From RHKX01 sp963839535 (GTDB lineage Bacteria; Actinomycetota; Thermoleophilia; Solirubrobacterales; 70-9): a stretch of DNA of 26,164 nucleotides. Below are positions 7,676 to 14,329 of this stretch, piece after piece; the stretch's first letter is position 1, and each line of letters begins with the position of its first letter. Under the pieces are notes generated by a model. It was given only the letters and a program-made list of their open reading frames with translations. It had not been told where the DNA came from and did no database searches. Made by a program: the position numbers and the translations under genes. The stretch is from assembly GCA_963839535.1 (NCBI GenBank), contig CAWIVF010000002.1, positions 1 through 26,164 on the forward strand. Reading direction: 5' to 3'.

Positions 7676-7820
7676 CTACGACTCGTCGGCGCCGGACGTC
7701 CTGATTCGGATCCGACTCGGGGGGAGGGGGCGGCGGCTGGTTGTCGGGGTCGGGTCCGCCCTCCGGGCGCTCCGGCGACGGCGGGTTCTCGGCTTCCTGG
7801 TCGGCGTTCTCGTATTCCAT
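7676..7820 (-). CDS. Small acidic proline-rich protein, probable frameshift
   Basis: A very strong ribosome binding site, AGGAGG at 7826-7831 with 5 nt spacing, precedes ATG 7820, so translation here is likely real. The product starts MEYENADQEAENPPSPERPE and then has a run of prolines (residues 29-34); no family is recognised. The raw frame continues out of phase through the FKBP gene, which is unlikely. A one-base correction in the C run around 7720 leads to a TAG at 7676-7678, giving a protein of about 48 residues that ends 7 nt before the FKBP start. A fusion to the FKBP N-terminus by another correction is possible but less likely. It lies 31 nt after rsgA. Confidence 0.45.
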
Positions 7821-7851
7821 CTCGTCCTCCTGCTCGGGGTGGACCTCCCCC

Positions 7852-8820
7852 CTACCCGTTCGGCGCCGTCGCTATCCCCTGCCCGGCCGGCTCGACCGGC
7901 GGCGGCCCGGCCCGGCTCCTCGAGCCGGCGGCCTCGCGCCCCTCGCGCGTGAGCTTCCGCATCGACTCCAGGCGCTCGGCACTGACGACCCCGCGGACGG
8001 CGCAGCCGGGCTCGTCCTCGTGGCGGCAGTCGGAGAAGCGGCAACCACGCGCCAGCTCCTCGATGTCGGCGAAGGTGTCGTCGACCCCGGCGGCACTCGC
8101 GAGCCCCGGCCGGCGGACTCCCGGCGTGTCGATGACGAGCGCGCCGTCGGCGAGGGTGAAGAGCTCGCGGTGGACGGTGGCGTGGCGGCCGGTTCCGTCG
8201 CGCTCCCGCACCGGCAGGGTGCGCTGCCGCTCCTCGCCGAGCAGCGCGTTGAGCAGCGTCGACTTGCCGACGCCCGACATGCCCACGAACACGGCCGTGC
8301 GCCGCGGCCGGAGGCGCGCGCGGACCTCCTCGACGCCCCATCCCGCCTTCGCGCTGACGGCCAGCGCATCGACGCCGGTCCGGCGCCGCGCCTCGGCGGC
8401 CTCACCCTGTGGGTCGTCGACCAGATCGCCCTTCGAGAGGATCACCAGGGGCTCGATCCCGCCGCCGGTGATCATCGCGATGAAGCGCTCCAGCCGCCGG
8501 GCGTTCAGGTCCTCGTGGCAGGAGGCGACGACCACCCCGAGGTCGACGTTCGCCGCCAGGACGGACTCGGCCCGCGCGAGCTCGGTGCGGCGCGGGAGGA
8601 TGTCGCTGACCTTGCGCCCGTCGTAGGTGACCCAATCGCCGACCGCGGGCTGCGAGGGCAGCGTCGCCGCGAACGGGACGACCTCGTCGAGCCCCTCGCC
8701 GACGACATGGACCCGCCCCCGATGGACTGCGGTGACGCGCGCCGGCGCCGCGCCGGCGGATCCGGGGAGCCGCGCCAGGGCTTCCGCCCACGACTCGTCC
8801 CATCCAAGCTCCCTCAGCAC
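7852..8820 (-). CDS. rsgA: Ribosome small-subunit-dependent GTPase A
   Basis: A 322-residue circularly permuted GTPase that checks late 30S subunit maturation. An OB-fold occupies about residues 1-75. The G motifs then appear in permuted order: SKGD (G4), SAKAGWG (G5), GMSGVGKST (G1, lysine 186) and DTPGVR (G3). The C-terminal zinc site is intact (CRFSDCRHEDEPGC). Length is normal. GTG 8820 is chosen because it opens the first conserved segment LRELGWDESW and lies 2 nt after the stop of the upstream gene, suggesting translational coupling; no separate ribosome binding site is visible. Confidence 0.95.
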   Translation of the reverse strand: MLRELGWDESWAEALARLPGSAGAAPARVTAVHRGRVHVVGEGLDEVVPFAATLPSQPAVGDWVTYDGRKVSDILPRRTELARAESVLAANVDLGVVVASCHEDLNARRLERFIAMITGGGIEPLVILSKGDLVDDPQGEAAEARRRTGVDALAVSAKAGWGVEEVRARLRPRRTAVFVGMSGVGKSTLLNALLGEERQRTLPVRERDGTGRHATVHRELFTLADGALVIDTPGVRRPGLASAAGVDDTFADIEELARGCRFSDCRHEDEPGCAVRGVVSAERLESMRKLTREGREAAGSRSRAGPPPVEPAGQGIATAPNG

Positions 8821-8822
8821 GC

Positions 8823-9281
8823 TCAGCGGCCGAGCGTGCGCAGGAACTCGCGCGTGGCGACCGGCGCGCCGTCGAGGAGCTCGCGCACCTCGGTCAGACC
8901 GGTGCGCAGCTCGGCGTCGCCGGACTCGATCGGCAGCATCGAGTCCTGGAGGTCGGCGAGGGACCGGTCCGCCTCGGCGGTGGCGACCAGGGCGCGCTCG
9001 AGGAAGCTCTTGACCCCCTGCGAGGGACGGCCCGGTGCCGGCGATGCGAACTCCCGCGCCGGCAGCCCGGCGCGCTCGGCGAAGCCGCCGTGGGTCCGCT
9101 TGCACCTGCCATAGGCCTTCTGCACGGGCCGGTAGAGGTCCGCCTCGAGCCGGTCGGCCGGGCCGACGCTGAGCAATTCGTAGGCCTCGCCGAGGCACGC
9201 CACGGCGAGCGCGAGGTGATCGGCGGCGGTGCCGAGGTCGTCGAGGATCTTCTCCCTGGCTTCGCGCGTCGTGATCGCCAC
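8823..9281 (-). CDS. Conserved-looking helical protein of unknown function
   Basis: A 152-residue soluble protein that I do not recognise. It appears all-helical: TREAREKILDDLGTAADHLALAVA, then a segment AYGRCKRTHGGFAERAGLP in the middle, then SFLERALVATAEADRSLADLQDSM and a final helix to the end. It has no signal peptide and no membrane segment. GTG 9281 has TAAGCT ending 6 nt upstream, suggesting a leaderless transcript that continues into rsgA (2 nt gap). The tight coupling hints at a ribosome- or translation-related role, but nothing in the sequence proves it. Confidence 0.75.
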   Translation of the reverse strand: MAITTREAREKILDDLGTAADHLALAVACLGEAYELLSVGPADRLEADLYRPVQKAYGRCKRTHGGFAERAGLPAREFASPAPGRPSQGVKSFLERALVATAEADRSLADLQDSMLPIESGDAELRTGLTEVRELLDGAPVATREFLRTLGR

Positions 9282-9287
9282 GCGACG

Positions 9288-9293
9288 AGCTTA
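9288..9293 (-). promoter_or_regulatory. -10 element of the helical-protein/rsgA transcript
   Basis: TAAGCT on the minus strand, 6 nt before GTG 9281; predicted leaderless start. Confidence 0.45.
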
Positions 9294-9316
9294 GAGCGCG
9301 GGCGTTGAGCCCTCGA

Positions 9317-10859
9317 TCAGCCCTGGTTCTTCTTACCGCCGCTGTCGAGCAGGTCGTCGACCTTCGGCGGCTTCGGCGGCTTGGGGACCGGAGGGGCGGG
9401 CGGCGTGTGCGGGACCTGGAGGCCGGGCGGATCATCCGGCTTCTGCGAGTGGTCGGCGCTGTTGCCGGGGTACGCCGGGATCGTGGGAGTCGGCGATCGC
9501 CTGCCCGTGCGCGGGGCCGTTGCCGTTCGGCGGCGTGTCCTTGGCCGGAGTCGTCGGTGCGGGGGTCGCCGGATCGCCGCCGCCGTCCGAGCCGCCGCCG
9601 AGTCTGAACCGCCGACGCCGCTGCCGATCCCGTTGCCCTTCGGGCCCTGGAGAGCGTGCTCGCCGTTGAGCCCGGCCTTCGGGCCCTCGGCCGCGGAGCC
9701 GCGCAGGCCGTTGTCGCCGTCGCCGCTCGCCGCGACCGCCGCGGCCACCGGTGGCGGATTCCCCGGCGACGCCGTGACGGCCGCCGGAGGACTGCCCCTC
9801 CGCGCCGTGCCGGTCGGCGACGCGGTTGGAACGCTCGCTCGTGAGCTCGCCTTCGTCGGCCGGCTTACCGGCCACCGACGGAGCCCCGCCCTCCGCGGAT
9901 GCGTCGCCGGCATGGTCGACCCCGCGCTCGATCGCCACGCCGCCGCCGACCACGAGGGCCGCGGAGATCCCGACCTTGGCGAGGGTGCCGACCCCGAACG
10001 ACTGAGCCGCCGCGCCGGCACCGGCGGTGGAGCCCGCGCCGATCATCAGGCCGCCGGCGGGGCCGCCGCCGCTGCCGAAGATCCCGGAAAGGAGCTGAGC
10101 GGACAGCGCGACGGGCAGCGGCGAGATCGCCGCGAGGCCGACGCGGCGCTCGGAGATCGAATCCTGGAAGGCGCGACAGGTGGGGCAGGCCTTGAGGTGC
10201 GAGCGCACGCGGCGCCCCTTCGTCAATCTGCGGTCGTTCGCGGAGAGCGATCGCTGGATCTCGGCGCAGCTCATCTCACGACCCTCGGCGATCTGCTGCA
10301 AGGCGACGCGCCCCTCGTACACCGCCTGTTTGGCGGCCGCCTCCGAGACCCCGAGCGCCTCGCCGATCTCGGCGTGGCTGAGCCCGTTCAGCTCGCGCAT
10401 CGCAACCGCCGAGCGTTGCTGGACGCCGAGCGACGAGAGGTCGGTGATGATCGACTGCGCGAGCATCCGATCCTCCGGCGACTCCTCCATGCTCGGTTCC
10501 TCGGTGAGCTCCGTCGAGGTGGTGCCGCGCTGCCTGATCAGCGAGATCGCCTCGTTGTGGACGATCCGGAACAGCCAGGGCTTCAGGTTGATCTCCCGCT
10601 GCTCGCCCGGGAGGCTGCGCAGCAGGCTGACGAAGGCGTTCTGAACGGTGTCGAAGGCGTCCTCGCGGTTGCCGACGATCGTCATCGCGTAGCGATAGAG
10701 CGCCTGGTGATGGCGGTCGAAGATCGCCGAGAAGGCCGACTCGCTGCCGCGGGCGGCCAGGCGGACGAGTGCCTCGTCCCCCAGCACGCGCAGCGGTGCG
10801 GTAGGCGCCACCCGGCGTCCTGCCGCAAGAGTCGATCCCTCCATAGTCGATCCCTCCAT
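9317..10859 (-). CDS. ECF-type sigma factor fused to a zinc-finger and membrane tail, about three frameshifts
   Basis: A protein of about 510 residues after repair. Sigma region 2 is at about residues 30-105 (FDRHHQALYRYAMTIVGN, DAFDTVQNAFVSLLR, KPWLFRIVHNEAISLIR). Region 4 follows (RSAVAMRELNGLSHAEIGEALGVSEAAAKQAVYEGR in parts). A zf-HC2-like anti-sigma motif comes next (CAEIQRSLS, then HLKACPTCRAF with HxxxCxxC), then one hydrophobic segment VGISAALVVGGGVAIE, then a long Pro/Gly-rich, low-complexity tail ending KVDDLLDSGGKKNQG. The tail alternates between two frames with breaks near 9780, 9600 and 9480. The sigma thus carries its own likely zinc-finger inhibitor and membrane anchor. ATG 10844 may be the true start: GGAGGG lies 7 nt upstream, inside a 15-bp duplication. 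It is downstream of the HD-GYP gene. Confidence 0.85.
10830..10859 (-). repeat. 15-bp perfect tandem duplication at the sigma-factor start
   Basis: Two adjacent copies of the 15-mer ATGGAGGGATCGACT (minus strand) encode MEGST twice. The first copy supplies GGAGGG as a ribosome binding site for the ATG of the second copy (10844). Confidence 0.8.
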
Positions 10860-10897
10860 GCCCTTGGATCATTGCGTTTTGCAGTGCGGATGACAAC

Positions 10898-11543
10898 TCA
10901 ACAACCGTCCAGCCCGTCGAGCAGTGCCTCCACGATCTCCGGCTCGAACTGCGATCCGGAGCATCGAAGCATCTCCTCGCGCGCTTCCTCCGCCGTCATC
11001 GCCTCCTGGTAGGTGCGCTCCGCCGTCATCGCGTGGTAGCTGTCGGCGACCGAGACGATCGCGCCTCCAAGCGGCCGCCGGCGCGAGCCGAACGGGTAGC
11101 CGCTGCCGTCGGGACGCTCGTGATGGGCGCGGACCCAATCGGCGATCTCATCGAGGCCGACGCTGCGGATCAGCAGGTAGCCGGTCTCGGGGTGGCGCCG
11201 GATCGCCTCCCACTCGTGCGCCGAGAGCGGCCCGGGCTTGTCGAGGATCGAGTCGGAGATCATCGCCTTGCCGATGTCGTGGAGGACGCCGGCCAGGTAG
11301 AGCTGGCGGAGGGTCAAATCGGGGAGGCCCAGCCGGCGGCCGATCATGACGGCCAGCTCGCCGACCGCCTCGCAGTGCCTGCCGAGAGCCTCGCGGTCGT
11401 CGTGGTCGGCGAGCAGGCGCAGCAGCGGCTCGGCCAGCTGCTCAGGCGCCGTCGGCGGAGCCGGGCTCGTCGGTCCGCGTGAAGCGTCCCGTCGGGGAGG
11501 CCACCGCAGCGTCGGCCGCTTCAAGGTCTTGGGTCGCTCGCAT
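10898..11543 (-). CDS. HD-GYP domain protein (putative c-di-GMP phosphodiesterase)
   Basis: A protein of about 215 residues consisting mainly of one HD-GYP domain, a metal-dependent hydrolase that degrades c-di-GMP in known members. The HD pair is in GVLHDIGKAMI, followed by HPETGYLLI and the HHERPDGSGYP signature, then GAIVSVADSYHAMTAERTY. No membrane segment or receiver domain is seen, so it is cytoplasmic with an unknown input. The start is uncertain. One frame opens at TTG 11569 with an Arg/Pro-rich N-terminus that looks out of frame. The other opens at ATG 11543 (MRATQDLEAADAAV) and needs a frameshift near 11445 to reach EQLAEPLLRLL. I prefer the latter. It lies 38-53 nt upstream of the fused sigma gene, same strand. 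Confidence 0.88.
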
Positions 11544-11646
11544 GGGGGAACAACGGGCCGCCGCCCCAAAGGTAAGGAGCTATCGCTTTCCCGTTTCTCG
11601 GCGCTCGCCCAGCGGGGGTTTTCGCTGCGGCGGATCGCAGCGAGGC

Positions 11647-12729
11647 TCAGGCTTCGCCGGCCTCGCGACGCGGGTCGAACCCGGTGAGCAGACGGGCCAG
11701 CACCAGCGCCGCGGCGCCGATGGCGATCCCGGCGATGTCATCGATGAAGTAGTGCCAGCCGAGATACACGGTTGCGAGCGTCGTGATCGCCAGCCAGGCC
11801 CACAGCGCCTGCTTGAGGCGGCGGCCGAGGTCGAGCACGTAGGCGGCCAGAAGCGCGGTGAAGCTCATCGCGATGTGCAGGGAGGCGAACGCCGCGATCG
11901 CCTGCGGCGTGCCCGTCGCGGGATCGGCGAGGAAGCCGACCCGATCCTCGAGCAGCATGTCCTGGAGGAAGGTGACCTCGGTGTAGGGCAGCGCCGCGAA
12001 GTCCTGGGGGTAGTAGTAGATCGGGCCGAGCGCCGGCAGCAGGAGGTAGGTCGCGGCGCCGAGGATCCAGTTCATCGAGAGCGCGGCGGCGAAGAAGAGG
12101 CTGACCTGGATCCGATCGCTGAAGACGAGCGCGAGCCCGAGCGAGAGCGGCAGGAAGACGATGAAGGCGACGTAGAAGGTCGAGAGCACGTGCGCGGATA
12201 TCCCCGTCCCCAACAGGCCGTGCAGCAACGCCGCCGGATCGTTGCCGAAGAACATCCAGCGATCGAGATCGGCGAGCTCGGGGTCGAAGAGCTCATCGGG
12301 GCGCAGCAGCGGGACCGAGGCCTTGAGGTTCCGGTAGGCGAGGTAGGTCACGTAGAAGGAGACGAGGGCGGTCGCCACGGCGATCGCTCTCCCCCGCGTC
12401 CAGCGCTCCCGCCTGACCTGGCTCATCACCGCACGCGGCGGGCGCCGCGTGCCACTGCGGCGCACCGCCCGCAGGTAGATGTCCAGCGCGACGAGGAGCG
12501 CCACGCCGGCCCCCACCTCGACGATGTAGAGGAAGGCCACGTGGTCGGGGTCGCGGAACGAGAAGCCGGCCCGGTCGGTCGCGATCAGGGCGGCCACCAG
12601 GGTCACGAGGGCGATGAACGGCCCGGCCGCGAGCAGGCGCCAGCCGGCCGCAAGGCGAGGGCGGTCTCGCCCATCCGCGGTGGCGCCGCGCGGCGCGGGA
12701 GGATCCAGTGCGGGCTCGGTGCTCGGCAC
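11647..12729 (-). CDS. PAP2-superfamily integral membrane protein (PAP2_3-like), paralogue A
   Basis: A 360-residue membrane protein with about six helices, related to PAP2 phosphatases and inositolphosphoceramide-synthase-type transferases. It has the motif series YLAYRNLKASVPLL, then ALPALGPIYYYP-like loops, ASLHIAMSFTALL (first catalytic histidine) and YLGWHYFIDDIAG (second histidine and aspartate). These outward-facing residues act on lipid phosphates in known members; the substrate here is unknown. GTG 12729 is chosen because TAGGCT ends 7 nt upstream; an ATG at 12864 would overlap the divergent gene and add a low-complexity N-terminus. The gene is a divergent paralogue of the next one and shares its length and motif order. 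Confidence 0.85.
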   Translation of the reverse strand: MPSTEPALDPPAPRGATADGRDRPRLAAGWRLLAAGPFIALVTLVAALIATDRAGFSFRDPDHVAFLYIVEVGAGVALLVALDIYLRAVRRSGTRRPPRAVMSQVRRERWTRGRAIAVATALVSFYVTYLAYRNLKASVPLLRPDELFDPELADLDRWMFFGNDPAALLHGLLGTGISAHVLSTFYVAFIVFLPLSLGLALVFSDRIQVSLFFAAALSMNWILGAATYLLLPALGPIYYYPQDFAALPYTEVTFLQDMLLEDRVGFLADPATGTPQAIAAFASLHIAMSFTALLAAYVLDLGRRLKQALWAWLAITTLATVYLGWHYFIDDIAGIAIGAAALVLARLLTGFDPRREAGEA

Positions 12730-12736
12730 GGGCCGA

Positions 12737-12742
12737 AGCCTA
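12737..12742 (-). promoter_or_regulatory. -10 element of PAP2 paralogue A
   Basis: TAGGCT on the minus strand, 7 nt before GTG 12729; leaderless start predicted and used to pick the start codon. Confidence 0.5.
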
Positions 12743-12809
12743 GGCGCTGGCCGCCGGGAGGGATCTGGCGGCGGCCCCCGGGTATCCGCGTCTGGGCGGT
12801 CGGCTCGAT

Positions 12810-12815
12810 TAGCCT
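12810..12815 (+). promoter_or_regulatory. Candidate -10 element of PAP2 paralogue B
   Basis: TAGCCT on the plus strand. A start near 12823 would give a leader of about 23 nt with no recognisable ribosome binding site before GTG 12846. Confidence 0.35.
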
Positions 12816-12845
12816 GCAGCCCCCGGATCGACCGGTTCATCTGCA

Positions 12846-13910
12846 GTGAGCACGCCACAGACATCGAGCGAGGTGGAGACGCGCCATTGGCTCGCTCCGG
12901 TGGTGATCGGCGTCACCTCCCTCGTGCTGATGTTCAGCGTCGCCGCCGCGAAGGGATTGCCGATCCGCGACCCGGACGCGCGCTACGTGGGCTCTCCCCT
13001 CGCCCTGATCGCGTTGATCGTGACCGCGTTCGTGATCCTCGACATCATTCCGCGCGCCATCCGCCGGGTTCGCGCGCACGAGCTGACGGCGTCGAAGGCG
13101 GTGCCGACGATCTTCCGGGAGCGCTGGTGGGGACAGCGCGGCCTGGCCGTGGTGGCCTGCGTCATCGGCTTCTACGCGACCTACCTCTCCTACCGGAACC
13201 TGAAGAGCTTCCTGCCGTTCGTCACCGACGGCACGCACGACGCCGGTCTACTCGACTTCGAACAAGCGATCTTCTTCGGCCAGCAGCCGGCGACGCTCCT
13301 GCACGACCTGCTCGGCACCGGGATCTCGGCCGAGGTCCTCTCCGCCGCCTACCTCGCCTTCCTCAGCTTCGTCCCGCTCTCGCTCGGCGTGGCGCTGATC
13401 TGGTCCTCTCGGGTGCGCGTGGGCGTCTGGTACGTGACGGCCCTCTCCCTCACCTGGATGCTCGGCGCACTGAGCTACTACCTGATCCCGTCGAAGGGCC
13501 CGGTCTATGCCCGGCCGGACCTGTTCGCCGATCTGCCGACGACGGGAGTCTCCGAGCTCAGCGCCACCCTGATGGAGCACCGGCTGGAGGTGCTGGCCAA
13601 CCCGAACGCCACCGACGCGGTGCAGAGCATCGCGGCGTTCGCGTCCCTGCACGTGGCGGTCGTCTTCACCGCCGCCCTGGTCGCCCAGCTGAGCGGGGCG
13701 CCGCGGCCGCTTCGCATAGCGCTCTGGCTCTTCCTCGGCCTGACGATCCTCGCGACGATCTACTTCGGCTGGCATTACGTGATCGACGACGTCGCCGGGA
13801 TAGCGATCGGGCTGATCGCGACCTACGCGGCGGCCGCCCTCACCGGCTTCGGTCGTCACCCCGCGGACCTGCTCGCCAGGATGGGCCGCCGCCGCGCCGG
13901 CGTCACCTGA
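12846..13910 (+). CDS. PAP2-superfamily integral membrane protein (PAP2_3-like), paralogue B
   Basis: A 354-residue membrane protein with about six hydrophobic helices and the same motif series as paralogue A: YLSYRNLKSFLPFV, IPSKGPVYARPDLF, FASLHVAVVFTAAL with the first catalytic histidine, and YFGWHYVIDDVAGIAIG with the second histidine and aspartate. A DLLGTGISAEVLS segment is also almost shared (GLLGTGISAHVLS in A). The close similarity and head-to-head layout point to an ancient local duplication. A lipid phosphatase or phosphoalcohol transferase acting on the outer face of the membrane is the likely role; the substrate is unknown. GTG 12846 opens the reading frame and there is no clear ribosome binding site. 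Confidence 0.88.
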   Translation: MSTPQTSSEVETRHWLAPVVIGVTSLVLMFSVAAAKGLPIRDPDARYVGSPLALIALIVTAFVILDIIPRAIRRVRAHELTASKAVPTIFRERWWGQRGLAVVACVIGFYATYLSYRNLKSFLPFVTDGTHDAGLLDFEQAIFFGQQPATLLHDLLGTGISAEVLSAAYLAFLSFVPLSLGVALIWSSRVRVGVWYVTALSLTWMLGALSYYLIPSKGPVYARPDLFADLPTTGVSELSATLMEHRLEVLANPNATDAVQSIAAFASLHVAVVFTAALVAQLSGAPRPLRIALWLFLGLTILATIYFGWHYVIDDVAGIAIGLIATYAAAALTGFGRHPADLLARMGRRRAGVT

Positions 13911-13953
13911 CCGGGCGATTGCGACGTCGGGGCCCGGGTAGACGAGACTGACC

Positions 13954-14307
13954 ATGGAAGCAACCGCCTCACAATCGGCGCAGAAGGAGATCGCGCGCGG
14001 GATCGTCTCGATCTACAAGAACTACCTCGGTCGCGGCCCGACTTCCGCGAAGACGACGATCTCCGACGACCACGTGTCGACGATCTGCAGCCAGGGCCTG
14101 ACCAAGGCCGAGCAGAAGCTGGTCGAGAAGGGCGACTTCGAGACGGTGCGCTCGATTCGCCGGAAGTTCCAGGAGGCGATGAGCGCCGACGTCAAGGAGC
14201 TCGTCGAGCGGGTCACCGGCCGCAAGGCCCTGACGCTGCTCAGCGACCACGACGTCGAGCAGGACATCGCCATGGAGACCGTGGTCCTGGAGGCCGAGGG
14301 CTCCTGA
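13954..14307 (+). CDS. MpsC/DUF2294 family protein
   Basis: A 117-residue protein matching the DUF2294 pattern: an N-terminal helix (KEIARGIVSIYKNYLGRGPTSAKTTI in parts), a central strand region (DDHVSTICSQGLTKAEQKLVEKG), a long helix (VRSIRRKFQEAMSADVKELVERVTG) and closing strands (KALTLLSDHDVEQDIAMETVVLE). The Pfam family was named after staphylococcal MpsC, part of a cation-translocating, membrane-potential-generating system. MpsA and MpsB homologues are not in this window, and most stand-alone family members have no proven role. It has no membrane segment. It stands alone and is convergent with the penicillin-acylase gene. Confidence 0.85.
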   Translation: MEATASQSAQKEIARGIVSIYKNYLGRGPTSAKTTISDDHVSTICSQGLTKAEQKLVEKGDFETVRSIRRKFQEAMSADVKELVERVTGRKALTLLSDHDVEQDIAMETVVLEAEGS

Positions 14308-14308
14308 C

Positions 14309-14329
14309 GCCGGCGGCGGCTGAGCCGGC
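14309..14329. terminator. GC hairpin between convergent gene ends
   Basis: Two GCCGGC copies (14309-14314 and 14324-14329) can pair around a 9-nt loop, just after the MpsC stop and up to the stop of the opposing gene. No T-tract. Confidence 0.3.

Noticed and set aside
9381..11012. A 543-residue plus-strand reading frame opposite the sigma and HD-GYP genes
   Set aside because: Low-complexity antisense product; the minus-strand frames carry sigma, zinc-finger and HD-GYP motifs.
11445..11543. An independent 33-residue gene (MRATQD...) upstream of the HD-GYP domain
   Set aside because: It lies directly before the HD-GYP frame and is better explained as the true N-terminus separated by a frameshift.
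11545..11640. A c-di-GMP riboswitch upstream of the HD-GYP gene
   Set aside because: AACGGG and CCCGTT can pair around about 32 nt, but I cannot match the conserved core of the known c-di-GMP riboswitch classes.
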